From the NCBI GenBank assembly GCA_003215335.1, contig QCKM01000001.1, forward strand, positions 1 to 64,000: DNA of 64,000 bases. The letters run 5' to 3'. The notes below the pieces were generated by a model. It was not told the origin of the DNA and did no database searches. It saw only the letters and a list, made by a program, of their open reading frames with translations. Shown piece by piece: positions 15,041 through 24,349 of this stretch. The position numbers were made by a program, and so were the translations under genes. Each line of letters starts with the position of its first letter. Positions within the stretch are counted from its first letter, which is position 1. The DNA comes from Prochlorococcus sp. AG-409-P01. Lineage in GTDB: Bacteria; Cyanobacteriota; Cyanobacteriia; PCC-6307; Cyanobiaceae.

Positions 15041-15411
15041 TCTAGAGCTTTCAAAAAACCTTTCCAGTAACTAACTTTTGATTCACACTCAAGTTGCTCG
15101 CTGCTAGAAGAGTACTTATATCACCCAAATGATCCACGGGGGCTGCAAGGCCCCCTCTTTAATTGCAGAGTAAGGGATCTAACAAAGATCATGACTTCTG
15201 AGGAATACAGCAGGCGTATTTGCACAAAGATGTTTGATCTCGTTCTTCTTTGAAATGCCAAGGTGATCACAGGGAAGAAAAGGAGGCCTAGTTATCTCTA
15301 TGCCCCTGCTTAGTTTCTTGGCAAGGATGGTGTTGATTTAAGGTTTTATTCCGATGCTTTTTTGTGTGGAAGGAACTATCTGTAGAGATATAGAAAGCAG
15401 CGAGGTTTCTT
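15041..15411 (+). other. Intergenic region upstream of recombinase
   Basis: No convincing gene. It contains the hairpin listed separately and, from about 15191, a run of broken reading frames (MTSEEYSRRICTKMFDLVLL, then stop-interrupted pieces) that may be a worn remnant. If the element's attachment site is near the recombinase start, it would lie here, but I cannot see a tRNA end. Confidence 0.3.
15138..15160 (+). terminator. Hairpin with T-rich tail
   Basis: Six-base-pair stem GGGGGC/GCCCCC with a six-base loop, followed by TCTTT. It resembles a rho-independent terminator, although no plus-strand gene ends here, so it may be left from a lost gene. Confidence 0.5.
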
Positions 15412-15555
15412 ATGCCCCCAGTTGTTTCCTTATTTGTTTATTTGTCCATTGCTCAAGTTGCCTTTTTTGCCTTGTTAGTAGGCTTGTTCATGTTTGGTGT
15501 ACCTAAAGGGTTCTTTAAAAAAGGTGAACGAGGCTCGGCAGTTTCTTCTCATTAA
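15412..15555 (+). CDS. Small single-helix membrane protein (47 residues)
   Basis: Reads MPPVVSLFVYLSIAQVAFFA then LLVGLFMFGVPKGFFKKGE to a polar tail. One long hydrophobic helix (about 4-30) ends in a Lys/Arg-rich stretch. Similar tiny membrane proteins are frequent in picocyanobacteria, where some belong to photosynthetic complexes, but this one lacks the chlorophyll-binding ExxNGR motif of Hli proteins and is not recognised. Confidence 0.5.
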   Translation: MPPVVSLFVYLSIAQVAFFALLVGLFMFGVPKGFFKKGERGSAVSSH

Positions 15556-15680
15556 ATTCCTATAAAAATAAATGGAAATCCATGTGAGCTTAACTTAATC
15601 AATTTCAAAGGTGCTTAAACAAGCATATAAGAGAAGACTTGAAATTAACTAGAGAGAAAGTAATATTTTTAGGTTATGCT

Positions 15681-16517
15681 TTATTCTTCGGAAAATCTTT
15701 GCGTTAGTTTTTCGATTAATATTACCGGTATAGGATCATTGTATTTATCGACATCCTCATTCCTCATTTTGAAATCGCTAAATTTTGGCACTTCTCCTTT
15801 TTTAAAGGAGGATTTTAAGCTCGGCTTATAGAGATATCTTGCAAGTCTGTAGCTTATAGATTCATTTCTTTCATAATCCACAAATCCACCCCACATTTTG
15901 GCTCCTTGAGGTTTCATTCCTATATGACATCCTTTTAAGCCGGCAACTCGCTTTTCTGATGAGCCCCATTGACTGCCTGGCTTTTGCCCTGCCCTTCTGC
16001 CAACGTAGTTCATATCCATCCCCAGCCAAAATAATTCCTTGGTTTTTCTGTTGAAAGCAATATGTGCAGCTGCATCACCAGTTCGGAAGATCTTATGTTT
16101 ACCACTTGATGTTCGTAAGATATTAATGGGAGGGTGTGCTATGTATCTATAATCTTTGATATGAGTTACTGCGATTTTATTGAAATTGATGCCAAATTTA
16201 CATGAGAGATTATATTTTTCGATAGGCCCATCATTTAAGCAGCTTTGATTTGACTCGATCTCATCTAGCTTTTGGGTGTGGATTAAATTCTTGGCTAAAT
16301 CTCTAGCTTTTATGAACCATGGGGCATCATAAAAAACATTATTTGATAGATCTTCAAGTTCTTTGACAGTGCTTTTTATTACCCAGTATTCTCTGGAGTA
16401 GCTATCTAGCTTATAGTTTTTTGATTCTTTGGGGTTCCCAATAAAGCAATTTTGTGCGAGTGCTCCTCGACAAGATAGCAAAAGGGCCATTAATATTGTT
16501 GAGTAAATGGCTTTCAT
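15681..16517 (-). CDS. Secreted hypothetical protein
   Basis: 278 residues with a signal peptide (about 1-21, ending in GALA). The mature part has four to five cysteines and a conserved-looking centre with an RTGDAAAHIAFNRKTKELFW stretch. No domain is recognised. It stands alone in a gene-poor stretch between the recombinase and the core genome, so it may be cargo of the element or of an older insertion. Confidence 0.55.
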   Translation of the reverse strand: MKAIYSTILMALLLSCRGALAQNCFIGNPKESKNYKLDSYSREYWVIKSTVKELEDLSNNVFYDAPWFIKARDLAKNLIHTQKLDEIESNQSCLNDGPIEKYNLSCKFGINFNKIAVTHIKDYRYIAHPPINILRTSSGKHKIFRTGDAAAHIAFNRKTKELFWLGMDMNYVGRRAGQKPGSQWGSSEKRVAGLKGCHIGMKPQGAKMWGGFVDYERNESISYRLARYLYKPSLKSSFKKGEVPKFSDFKMRNEDVDKYNDPIPVILIEKLTQRFSEE

Positions 16518-16661
16518 TATTATTGGTATTTTGGGAAATGATTGTATTTAATAATAACCTATGTAATCCAACATTTTTATGTTTACGCTATTTTCAAGGC
16601 AAAGAGAATGATTTAATATTGACAACTTTGTAATTAGGTGGATCGAGAGCTTTCCTCATTT

Positions 16662-16808
16662 TTATTTCTCTTTGTCTCTTAGGTCGAAGGTTTGATTGTC
16701 TTTGTCAACTGGCTCCTCGCCTTCTATCCAGGTTGAAAAGAGCATGAGTATCCTGCCGAAATATGGCACCCAGATTTCCTCATATAATTTTTTCAATAGT
16801 TTGTTCAT
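16662..16808 (-). CDS. Small hypothetical protein (48 residues)
   Basis: Reading frame MNKLLKKLYEEIWVPYFGRI then LMLFSTWIEGEEPVDKDNQ, ending in a charged tail. The mix of an amphipathic Trp/Tyr-rich helix and an acidic tail looks like real coding sequence. No family is recognised. It lies in an otherwise gene-free stretch (16518-16980). Confidence 0.5.
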   Translation of the reverse strand: MNKLLKKLYEEIWVPYFGRILMLFSTWIEGEEPVDKDNQTFDLRDKEK

Positions 16809-16980
16809 CTGTTTAGAAGTGATTGATGGAGACTGTTAAAACTTTTAGAGTTGTGTAAATGATTCAATATAACCTAGGTGAAAGTATCTAAGAGAATCAT
16901 TCTTCTGTTAGATTGCAAATAGCTAAGGAATGCTATCCCTAGATAGGCTATTGTTATTTATATATAGGGAGGCTTTGAGT

Positions 16981-17154
16981 ATGGGAGGACAAAGTATCTC
17001 ACACAGGTTTGTGTTTCTTGGTGTGATGGTGCTTATCCTTGGCTGCGAGGCAATAGTTGTTTTGCTTTCTTTTTTTCAAAAAGGTATTGTGAAAAGAGAG
17101 GTGCTTGCCAGTGATACAAGCCTAGGCTTTGACCTTGTAATAAAAAAAAATTGA
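16981..17154 (+). CDS. Small membrane protein
   Basis: The frame is open from 16930, but the ATG at 16981 has a good ribosome site (AGGGAGG, six bases before). The 57-residue product has one hydrophobic helix (about 10-30, FVFLGVMVLILGCEAIVVLL) and a basic tail. Not recognised. Confidence 0.4.
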   Translation: MGGQSISHRFVFLGVMVLILGCEAIVVLLSFFQKGIVKREVLASDTSLGFDLVIKKN

Positions 17155-17629
17155 AGTTCTAGTAGTTTTTACTGAATCGTCTTGGACTGGTCAGACTTCT
17201 AGCTTTGCTGCAATAACTGAAAAGCCGGAGAAGACTTTTTGTCAAACAACGAGATCTTGTTGAAATGACATTATGAGCAAGAAGGGTTTTTGTTCACTAA
17301 AGATCTTGACAGTGGATGATTTGAGTTCAGGACTGTTAATGATTTGATCATCCATGATCTTTGAATTTCCCTTGACAGCCTTTAGCAGCAGAGGCTTAGA
17401 GACCGCGAAGCAGCATTGCAGAAGTGGATGTTCAGATGCTGTCAAAGCCTTTTCTCGCCACATGTGATTGAGTCAAATATCTTTGTCAAAACTCAAACTT
17501 CAGACAGTACAGCTATTACCTGCATATAGTGTTAGGAGCAATGCTTTGAAGATCAATTCATTGCTTTGGTACCTTTCGAAGCGGTCTTCCTTGATTTTGT
17601 CGTATTCCCACTCCTAGGAGATCATTGCC
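17155..17629 (+). other. Gene-poor intergenic region
   Basis: No gene I can support. A 73-codon minus-strand frame (17242-17463) is open but lacks a recognisable domain. AGGAG at 17615-17619 serves the next gene. Confidence 0.3.
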
Positions 17630-18586
17630 TTGGATACCATTGAAGCCGATGTAGTCATCATTGGAGGAGGCCCGGCTGGGTGTACCTGCGCCATATATAC
17701 AGCTAGGGCCGACTTGAAAACAGTTGTGCTAGATAAGAATCCAGCTGTAGGTGCTTTGGCAATTACTCACCAGATAGCTAACTATCCAGGTGTATCAACT
17801 GAAATGAGTGGAATGCATCTTCTTGAATTGATGCGTGATCAAGCAGTTGAATTTGGGACTGATTATCGAAGGGCTCAGGTTTTTGGTGTTGATATAAATG
17901 GACCTTGGAAAACGGTCTATACGCCTGAAGGTACATTTAAGGCTCGCGCACTTGTTTTGGCCAGTGGCGCTATGGGAAGGCCAGCATCTTTTAAAGGTGA
18001 GGCTGACTTCTTAGGTAGAGGTGTGAGCTATTGCGCTACATGTGATGCAGCCTTTTATAAAAATCGTGAGGTTGCAGTAATTGGCTTTAACAAGGAAGCC
18101 GTAGAGGAGGCCCAGGTCCTTGTGAAGTTTGCCTCCACTGTTCATTGGATTACATCTAGTGACCCTAAGGAAGATGATCAGCATGCACAGGGCTTGATCT
18201 CACAGTCCAATGTTCGTCATTGGAGTCGAAGCCGCTTGCTGTCAATAGATGGCAATGACAGTGGCGTTACTAGTGTTCAGGTAAAAACTCGCTCTTCCGA
18301 TGAAGCTGAATGCTTGCCTGTAGAAGGTGTTTTTGTTTATATGAGTGGTTCTAAGCCAATTACAGATTTCCTTGGAAATCAGATAGCTCTCAAAGAAGAT
18401 GGTGGAGTTATGGTTGATAATTTTATGGCGACTTCATCTGAGGGTGTTTGGGCGATAGGTGATATTCGCAATACACCTTTCAAGCAGGCTGTTGTTGCCG
18501 CTTCGGATGGATGTATTGCTGCTATGGCTATAGATCGATTTCTAAATAGCCGTAAGGCTATCCGTGTTGATTGGGTTCATACCTGA
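17630..18586 (+). CDS. Thioredoxin-reductase-like flavoprotein with degenerate NADPH site
   Basis: FAD-dependent pyridine-nucleotide disulphide oxidoreductase fold, 318 residues. FAD motif GGGPAG at 12-17; redox dithiol CATC at Cys135/Cys138; second FAD motif EGVWAIGDIRN near the end. The NADPH-binding motif, normally GGGxSA, is GFNKEA at 152-157, and the HRRxxxR phosphate-binding motif is missing. Thioredoxin-reductase relatives without NADPH motifs are known in cyanobacteria and clostridia, some using ferredoxin or unknown electron sources, so this may not be a classical NADPH enzyme. TTG start, ten bases after AGGAG. Converges with sbtB. Confidence 0.8.
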   Translation: MDTIEADVVIIGGGPAGCTCAIYTARADLKTVVLDKNPAVGALAITHQIANYPGVSTEMSGMHLLELMRDQAVEFGTDYRRAQVFGVDINGPWKTVYTPEGTFKARALVLASGAMGRPASFKGEADFLGRGVSYCATCDAAFYKNREVAVIGFNKEAVEEAQVLVKFASTVHWITSSDPKEDDQHAQGLISQSNVRHWSRSRLLSIDGNDSGVTSVQVKTRSSDEAECLPVEGVFVYMSGSKPITDFLGNQIALKEDGGVMVDNFMATSSEGVWAIGDIRNTPFKQAVVAASDGCIAAMAIDRFLNSRKAIRVDWVHT

Positions 18587-18606
18587 CAAGAAATTCGTTT
18601 AATTGT

Positions 18607-18888
18607 TTAAAGAGGAGACGCGTCTGAGACGTAAGCCACACCGCCATAGTAATTAAGTAAGGGTTGAATATTATCTTTGATGCGTTGCAGTAGTTCTTGC
18701 TCGCAAAAAACAATCACATGTGCATTTGATCCAAATCCAGTTAATTCCATATCTTCATAAACTATTCGTTCAGGACCCCTCCCTGTGGCATGTTTCATTA
18801 CGGTATAGCCTGGGACTTCTGCTGACTCAAGCAGCTTGAGCATTTCGACTAACTCTCTTTCACTAAAAATAAGGTCTAAACGTTTCAT
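18607..18888 (-). CDS. sbtB: SbtB, PII-like regulator of bicarbonate uptake
   Basis: 93-residue PII-like protein. It starts with a beta strand (KRLDLIFSERELVEMLKLLE) as in PII-type trimers, has a T-loop-like stretch (KHATGRGPERIVYEDMELTG) and VIVFCEQELLQRI. SbtB binds adenine nucleotides, including cAMP, and inhibits SbtA. Its gene follows sbtA by four bases, as in other cyanobacteria. The C-terminal CGxxxC redox loop of some SbtB proteins is absent; it ends at SDASPL. Confidence 0.85.
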   Translation of the reverse strand: MKRLDLIFSERELVEMLKLLESAEVPGYTVMKHATGRGPERIVYEDMELTGFGSNAHVIVFCEQELLQRIKDNIQPLLNYYGGVAYVSDASPL

Positions 18889-18892
18889 CTAT

Positions 18893-19888
18893 TTAGCTTG
18901 CTCCAATAAATAGCGTGTTAACCATGCCCATATATAAAGGTATTCCAACAACAATGTTGAAAGGGAAAGTAAGTCCAAGTGCGGTTGATATGTAATAACT
19001 TGACTTGGCTTCAGGCACTGTCATCCTCATAGCAGCTGGGACGGCTAAATAGGATGCGCTTGCGCACATGACCACAAATAGCAATGCATTACCAGGCCCT
19101 AAGTCAAGAGCTTTGGCTACTAGGACACCTATGGTCGCATTCAAAAGAGGCATTGCTATAGCAAAGCCAATGAGAAAAGAACCTGCTCGTTTAAGACTTG
19201 GAAGTCGTTGAGCTGCAACAATCCCCATATCTAAGAGAAAGAAGCACTCTGCTCCGTAGAAAAGCTTTCCTGTGAAGGGCTCCATTTTTTGGACGCTTGC
19301 AGGATTATGAGCTGCTGTAAGAAAGCCAATGATGAGACTTCCCAAGAGCAAATATACGGAGCCATTGAGCATTGCTTCATGCAAGATTGCTCTCCATCGA
19401 ATCTTCTTTGCATTAGGTCTTTGCTTATTAGATGAGAGCTTGACGAGCAAAAGACCAACAATTATTGCTGGTGATTCCATCAGAGCCAAGGCTGCAACCA
19501 TGAAACCATCAAAATGAATACTTTGACTTTCGAGGAAACTCTCGGCGGTTATAAAAGTTACGGCACTTATCGAACCATAAGCTGCAGCAATGGCAGCCGA
19601 GTTAAAGACATCTAGCTTTAAACGGAGGATAATGAAACAGAGAAAAGGTATTAAAAGCGACATGAGTATTGCTGTGCCAACTGTCGGCACTACTTGACCA
19701 CCAAAACCACTTTGCTCAAGCTCTAGGCCACCTTTGAAGCCGATCGCGAGTAATAAATATAGAGAGAATAATTTTGGTAGAGGAGCTGGTATTTCTAGAT
19801 CAGATTTAACAAAAACAGCGATTGTCCCCAGAAAAAAAAATAGAACCGGAGGGCTTAAAACATTTTGGAGAATCAAATTTGTATTCAT
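18893..19888 (-). CDS. sbtA: SbtA sodium-dependent bicarbonate transporter
   Basis: 331-residue inner-membrane protein with about ten helices, starting LSPPVLFFFLGTIAVFVKSD and containing SLYLLLAIGFKGGLELEQSG, both typical of SbtA. It brings HCO3- into the cell with Na+, feeding the carboxysome. It lies between bicA and sbtB on one strand, so the cell has two bicarbonate carriers in one cluster. Length is slightly below the usual 370 residues because the cytoplasmic loop in the middle is short. Confidence 0.88.
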   Translation of the reverse strand: MNTNLILQNVLSPPVLFFFLGTIAVFVKSDLEIPAPLPKLFSLYLLLAIGFKGGLELEQSGFGGQVVPTVGTAILMSLLIPFLCFIILRLKLDVFNSAAIAAAYGSISAVTFITAESFLESQSIHFDGFMVAALALMESPAIIVGLLLVKLSSNKQRPNAKKIRWRAILHEAMLNGSVYLLLGSLIIGFLTAAHNPASVQKMEPFTGKLFYGAECFFLLDMGIVAAQRLPSLKRAGSFLIGFAIAMPLLNATIGVLVAKALDLGPGNALLFVVMCASASYLAVPAAMRMTVPEAKSSYYISTALGLTFPFNIVVGIPLYMGMVNTLFIGAS

Positions 19889-19953
19889 TTAATTCTTGAA
19901 TTTTGAATGATGTTCGGGTGAATTAGAAATAAGGTTTTTTAGAAGAAAGATAT

Positions 19954-21660
19954 CTAAAGACTTAATGTTTGGACTGCTGCTTCAAGAGCTTCTTTTCTTG
20001 TTGCAACTACACCCTCTACACCAAATTTCATAAGCCTATCTTTAACTCGACCTGAAGCACCGGCAACAAATGCTTTTCTTGAATTATTGCTTGCTTCTCG
20101 AACCATATCTTCAATTGCTAAAGTTGCTGTCACTCCAAGTCTTGGTACATCAGTGATATCAAGAATAAGGACTTTATAGTTTCTTATTAGCATCATTCTT
20201 TCACTTATTCCTTTGGCGGCACCAAAGCTTAGCGGTCCTTTTAATCTGAATAACATGACTTCACCAGAGCACCTTTCAAGGAGGGCTTTTTCATCGGCTG
20301 GTAATGAAGAAGTGTCACTGATTGATTGATTAGAAGAGAGGGGATTGTCTGCTTCCATTCCTTCTAGTTGTGTTTCAGTTATGGAATCAATAGTGAGCAT
20401 ATTTGCGACAAACACACCTACTAATACCGCCCAAATTAGGTCCCAAAAAACTGTCATTAGGAGGACGCCATACATTACGGCAGCTGTCTTTAGTGAAAGA
20501 CTATGTGCTCTTCTTAGGAAGCCCCAATCGATAATATCTAGTCCAACTTTTATTAATATTCCTGCTAAAAGTGCTGTAGGTATCTCTGCTGCTAGTGGTC
20601 CTGCTCCAAGTAGAACTAGTAAAAGAACAAGGGAATGAACCATCCCTGATATGGGAGTCCTTCCACCAGATTTGATATTTATAACAGTTCTCATTGTTGC
20701 ACCTGCCCCAGGGAGTCCTGTAAGCAATCCGGCTAAGCTATTTCCTAATCCTTGACCAATTAGTTCTCTGTCTGAATTGTGCCTAGTTTGAGAGATATTG
20801 TCGGCAACAAGTGAAGTTAGAAGTGAGTCAATTGCCCCAAGAACTGCAAGTACTAAGCCAGCTTTAAGTATTACTGGAAAATGATCATTCCAGTTAGGCA
20901 TTGTGAATGAGAGGCCCCCTTCAGGGATGGCGCCAATTCGAGGCAGTGGTGTTAAGCCACGAGCTTCTAGGTTTGCATCACCAAATAGCAGAACTGATAG
21001 AGGTGTGACTATAAGCAGAGCAAGGAGTGGAGATGGGACCCACTGGCTGATTTTTCGTGGTGTCAGGAAAACTATTGCAAGCGTCATTACTGCCACAGCA
21101 ACAGCCGACATATTTGGTTGGAAATTATTAGCGAGGGTTGTTAGTGACTCAAGAACACCTCCTCGTGTCGCAATGCCTAGCAGGGGACCAATTTGGAGAG
21201 TGAGGATGATTACTCCAATGCCTGACATGAACCCTGACACAACTGAATAGGGAACAAGTGTTATGTATTTTCCAAGTCCAAGAACTCCAAATAAAACCTG
21301 GAAAAGTCCTCCTATTACTACTGCCGCCATTACTAATGGGAGTATTGCCCCTGCTCCGAGATCTCTAGAAACACCTACTGCGGCAAGACTTGCTACAACT
21401 CCAGCAACCGTCACACTCATTGGGCCAGTAGGGCCACTGACTTGTGCAGGGGTGCCCCCAAACAATGCGGCTACAAATCCAACAACTACGGCTCCATATA
21501 GTCCATATATGGCTCCACCAGGCCCTAATGCAGCATTTCCAAAGGCTAGTGCTAGAGGTAGCGCGACAACCGCTGCTGTAATTCCGCCTAAAAGATCACC
21601 CCGCAAATTTCGGGTGTTAAATCCATAAATCAAGGACAATGCTTCGTTCTCCTTTATCAC
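19954..21660 (-). CDS. bicA: SulP-family bicarbonate transporter, BicA-like
   Basis: 568 residues: SulP membrane domain (about 12-14 helices; starts with YGFNTRNLRGDLLGGITAAV) followed by a STAS domain at about 440-560. BicA is a Na+-dependent, high-flux HCO3- carrier of marine cyanobacteria. Being first in a minus-strand cluster with sbtA and sbtB supports bicarbonate rather than sulphate as substrate. Sulphate cannot be excluded from sequence alone. Confidence 0.8.
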   Translation of the reverse strand: MIKENEALSLIYGFNTRNLRGDLLGGITAAVVALPLALAFGNAALGPGGAIYGLYGAVVVGFVAALFGGTPAQVSGPTGPMSVTVAGVVASLAAVGVSRDLGAGAILPLVMAAVVIGGLFQVLFGVLGLGKYITLVPYSVVSGFMSGIGVIILTLQIGPLLGIATRGGVLESLTTLANNFQPNMSAVAVAVMTLAIVFLTPRKISQWVPSPLLALLIVTPLSVLLFGDANLEARGLTPLPRIGAIPEGGLSFTMPNWNDHFPVILKAGLVLAVLGAIDSLLTSLVADNISQTRHNSDRELIGQGLGNSLAGLLTGLPGAGATMRTVINIKSGGRTPISGMVHSLVLLLVLLGAGPLAAEIPTALLAGILIKVGLDIIDWGFLRRAHSLSLKTAAVMYGVLLMTVFWDLIWAVLVGVFVANMLTIDSITETQLEGMEADNPLSSNQSISDTSSLPADEKALLERCSGEVMLFRLKGPLSFGAAKGISERMMLIRNYKVLILDITDVPRLGVTATLAIEDMVREASNNSRKAFVAGASGRVKDRLMKFGVEGVVATRKEALEAAVQTLSL

Positions 21661-21831
21661 TTTGGACTAAGAATATAAGAAGGGATGGTTCTTGAGAGTT
21701 GCTTTTTAAATTGATTAAATGAAAAGCTTAGATTTTTTAGCGTTCGGGCTTCCCTCCATTGATAGGCAACCAAAAGAGAGACTGGCCTGAGAGACTGCTT
21801 TTACATGGGGCCTATGGCCCAATTTATAACC

Positions 21832-22791
21832 ATGGCCGGTAGTGGCTACCGGGATTACTTCAAGGTTCTTGGTGTTGAGCGCAACGCCACTAGTGATTCC
21901 ATAAAGCGTGCTTTTCGCAAATTGGCTCGTGAATATCACCCAGATGTGAATCCAGGTGATGTGAATGCTGAAGAGAAGTTCAAAGAAGTTAGTGAGGCGT
22001 ATGAAGTGCTTTCAGACCCAGACAAGAGAAGGAGGTATGAACAGTTTGGTCAGTATTGGAATCAGTCAGCAAGCTTTGGCGGAGGAGCTCCTTCTGGGAA
22101 TGGATTTGATGTTGACTTTGGCAGGTATGGCAATTTTGATGATTTTATTAATGATTTACTCGGACGCTTTGGATCAACAAGGGGATCCACTGGCTTTGCA
22201 GGAGGCTTCCCTAGAGGAGGTGGCTTTCCTCGCAGTCAATCTCGAACTTCTTTGAATCTTGATGCTGAGGTGACTTTAAAAGTCAGCTTTTCTGAGGCCT
22301 TTAGAGGTACTGACCGCACTCTTTCTGTAAATGATGAAAGGGTACAAGTGCAAATTCCTAAAGGGGTTAGGACTGGTTCTCGACTGCGGTTAAAGGAAAA
22401 AGGAAATATTCAACCAGGCACAGGAAGGCGCGGGGACCTTTACCTAAACCTTGATGTGCAACCTCATTCAATATGGAAGTTTGAGGGAGATCAGTTATGT
22501 GCGGAATTCCCAGTTGCTTTAGATGAACTTGCGCTTGGAGGAACAGTAAAAGCGATGACCCCAGACGGGGAGGCAGATGTGATAATTCCTCCAGGGACTT
22601 CCCCTGGTAGAAGTTTGCGGTTGAAAGGTAAAGGGTGGCCTACCAGAAAGGGTCGTGGTGATTTGATACTTATTTTGAGAATGACTCTTCCGTCTTCTTG
22701 GTCTGATGATGAGCAAAAACTTCTTGAAAAACTTAGTCTTCTTCGCTCGACAGAGCCTCGAGGCACTTGGCTTCAGGCTGCACGTCTCTAA
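21832..22791 (+). CDS. DnaJ/CbpA-type co-chaperone
   Basis: J domain at the start (YRDYFKVLGVERNATSDSIK, with the HPD motif in REYHPDVNPG), then a Gly/Phe-rich linker and the C-terminal substrate-binding domains. There is no Cys-rich zinc finger, so it is a type II DnaJ (CbpA-like) partner of DnaK. The ATG at 21832 is preferred to the one at 21805 because it puts the J domain at the usual place. Lies just upstream of hemB. Confidence 0.88.
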   Translation: MAGSGYRDYFKVLGVERNATSDSIKRAFRKLAREYHPDVNPGDVNAEEKFKEVSEAYEVLSDPDKRRRYEQFGQYWNQSASFGGGAPSGNGFDVDFGRYGNFDDFINDLLGRFGSTRGSTGFAGGFPRGGGFPRSQSRTSLNLDAEVTLKVSFSEAFRGTDRTLSVNDERVQVQIPKGVRTGSRLRLKEKGNIQPGTGRRGDLYLNLDVQPHSIWKFEGDQLCAEFPVALDELALGGTVKAMTPDGEADVIIPPGTSPGRSLRLKGKGWPTRKGRGDLILILRMTLPSSWSDDEQKLLEKLSLLRSTEPRGTWLQAARL

Positions 22792-22824
22792 TAGATCTAC
22801 GATTACTTCAATCCTTAGGTATTG

Positions 22825-23826
22825 ATGGACCTCACTTATCGACCTCGACGTCTTCGCAGAACCACTTCCTTGAGGGAAATGGTTTGCGAGAACAGCATTA
22901 GTCCTGCAGATTTTATTTATCCACTTTTTGTGCATGAAGGATCTGAGGTTCAACCAATCGGTGCAATGCCAGGGGCAAATCGTTGGAGTTTGGATCTTTT
23001 GATAGGAGAAGTTCAACGTGCGTGGGATTTAGGGATTCGCTGTGTCGTACTTTTCCCAAAGGTCTCCGACAAATTAAAGACAGAGGATGGATCTGAGTGT
23101 TTCAACGAAAATGGTCTGATCCCTAGAGCAATAAAACGCCTTAAGGAAGAGGTGCCTGAGATGGCTGTTATGACTGATGTTGCATTAGATCCTTATTCAT
23201 GTGACGGCCATGATGGAATTGTGAGCCCGGAGGGTGTTGTTCTGAATGATGAGACTATTTCGCTGCTTTGTCGTCAGGCAGTAGTTCAAGCTCAGGTAGG
23301 TGCTGATTTAATAGGCCCTAGTGACATGATGGATGGGCGCGTAGGTGCAATACGAGAGGCTCTTGATGATGAGGGCTTTGAACATGTTGGGATAATTAGT
23401 TACACCGCTAAATATTCATCTGCTTATTACGGGCCATTCAGAGAGGCCTTGGATTCAGCCCCTAGACCAGCAGGAGGCAAACCAATCCCTAAAGACAAGA
23501 GCACGTATCAGATGGACCCTGCTAATGCGCGTGAAGCAATTACAGAAGCTCAACTTGATGAACAGGAGGGAGCAGACATCCTGATGGTCAAGCCAGGGCT
23601 TGCTTATTTAGACATCATTTATCGATTAAGAGAAGAATCACAGCTCCCAATTGCTGCTTACAACGTGAGTGGGGAGTTCGCAATGGTTAAAGCAGCAGCA
23701 GAAAAAGGCTGGATTAATGAGAGGGATGTTGTTTTAGAAACATTGTTGAGCTTTAAGCGGGCTGGAGCAGATTTGATATTGACGTATCACGCCTGTGATG
23801 CGGCTCGCTGGTTAAGAGATGGATGA
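22825..23826 (+). CDS. hemB: Porphobilinogen synthase (delta-aminolevulinate dehydratase)
   Basis: Condenses two 5-aminolevulinate molecules to porphobilinogen for haem and chlorophyll. Full length (334 residues). The two active-site lysines are visible in SYTAKYSS and in ILMVKPG. The aspartate/serine region SPEGVV...DLIGPSDMMDGRVGAI is typical. The ATG at 22825 is taken, one codon inside an open TTG. Confidence 0.95.
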   Translation: MDLTYRPRRLRRTTSLREMVCENSISPADFIYPLFVHEGSEVQPIGAMPGANRWSLDLLIGEVQRAWDLGIRCVVLFPKVSDKLKTEDGSECFNENGLIPRAIKRLKEEVPEMAVMTDVALDPYSCDGHDGIVSPEGVVLNDETISLLCRQAVVQAQVGADLIGPSDMMDGRVGAIREALDDEGFEHVGIISYTAKYSSAYYGPFREALDSAPRPAGGKPIPKDKSTYQMDPANAREAITEAQLDEQEGADILMVKPGLAYLDIIYRLREESQLPIAAYNVSGEFAMVKAAAEKGWINERDVVLETLLSFKRAGADLILTYHACDAARWLRDG

Positions 23827-23947
23827 TGTTTAGGACTGAATTTTGTCTGTTTTGCGCAAAACCAATAAAAAAACAGGTGATAACAAGTCAAGAACTACAT
23901 AACGTCTGTATCTGAAACAAAATGAATACAGCAGTTTCTTGACCAGC

Positions 23948-24349
23948 ATGACCAATGTTCAACGGTTAGGACACATCGCTATTCGTGTCAAAGACATGGG
24001 TCGAGCCAAGTCTTTTTACATGAGTCTTGGAATGCGATTGGTTTGGGATGCAGATGATTGGTGTTATTTAGAAGCAGGGTCAAATAAAGATGGTCTTGCA
24101 TTGTTGGGACCTAGTTACAAAGCTGCAGGGCCGCATTTTGCGTTCCATTTTCAGGATCGTAACGAAGTGGATGCCATTCATAAGCAACTTCAAGTGGCAG
24201 GCGTTGAGGTGGGAGATGTCCATGATCATCGTGATGGGACATCTTCGTTTTATCTAAAAGATCCTGAAGGGAATTGGTTGGAGATGCTTTATCAGCCTCC
24301 TGGGGGTATTTCGAAAAATCAGTCAGGAGGATCTAAGGTTCTGCCATGA
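23948..24349 (+). CDS. Glyoxalase/VOC-family protein
   Basis: 133-residue vicinal-oxygen-chelate fold protein. It opens with RLGHIAIRVKDMGRAKSFY and ends with SFYLKDPEGNWLEMLYQPPG, the two half motifs that place metal ligands (His and Glu) in glyoxalase-like enzymes. The substrate is unknown; lactoylglutathione lyase is one option but not proven. Its stop overlaps the ATG of mutS2 (ATGA), so the two are translationally coupled. Confidence 0.75.
   Translation: MTNVQRLGHIAIRVKDMGRAKSFYMSLGMRLVWDADDWCYLEAGSNKDGLALLGPSYKAAGPHFAFHFQDRNEVDAIHKQLQVAGVEVGDVHDHRDGTSSFYLKDPEGNWLEMLYQPPGGISKNQSGGSKVLP

Noticed and set aside
17242-17463. Minus-strand frame of 73 codons
   Set aside because: No domain, no ribosome site and no supporting context.
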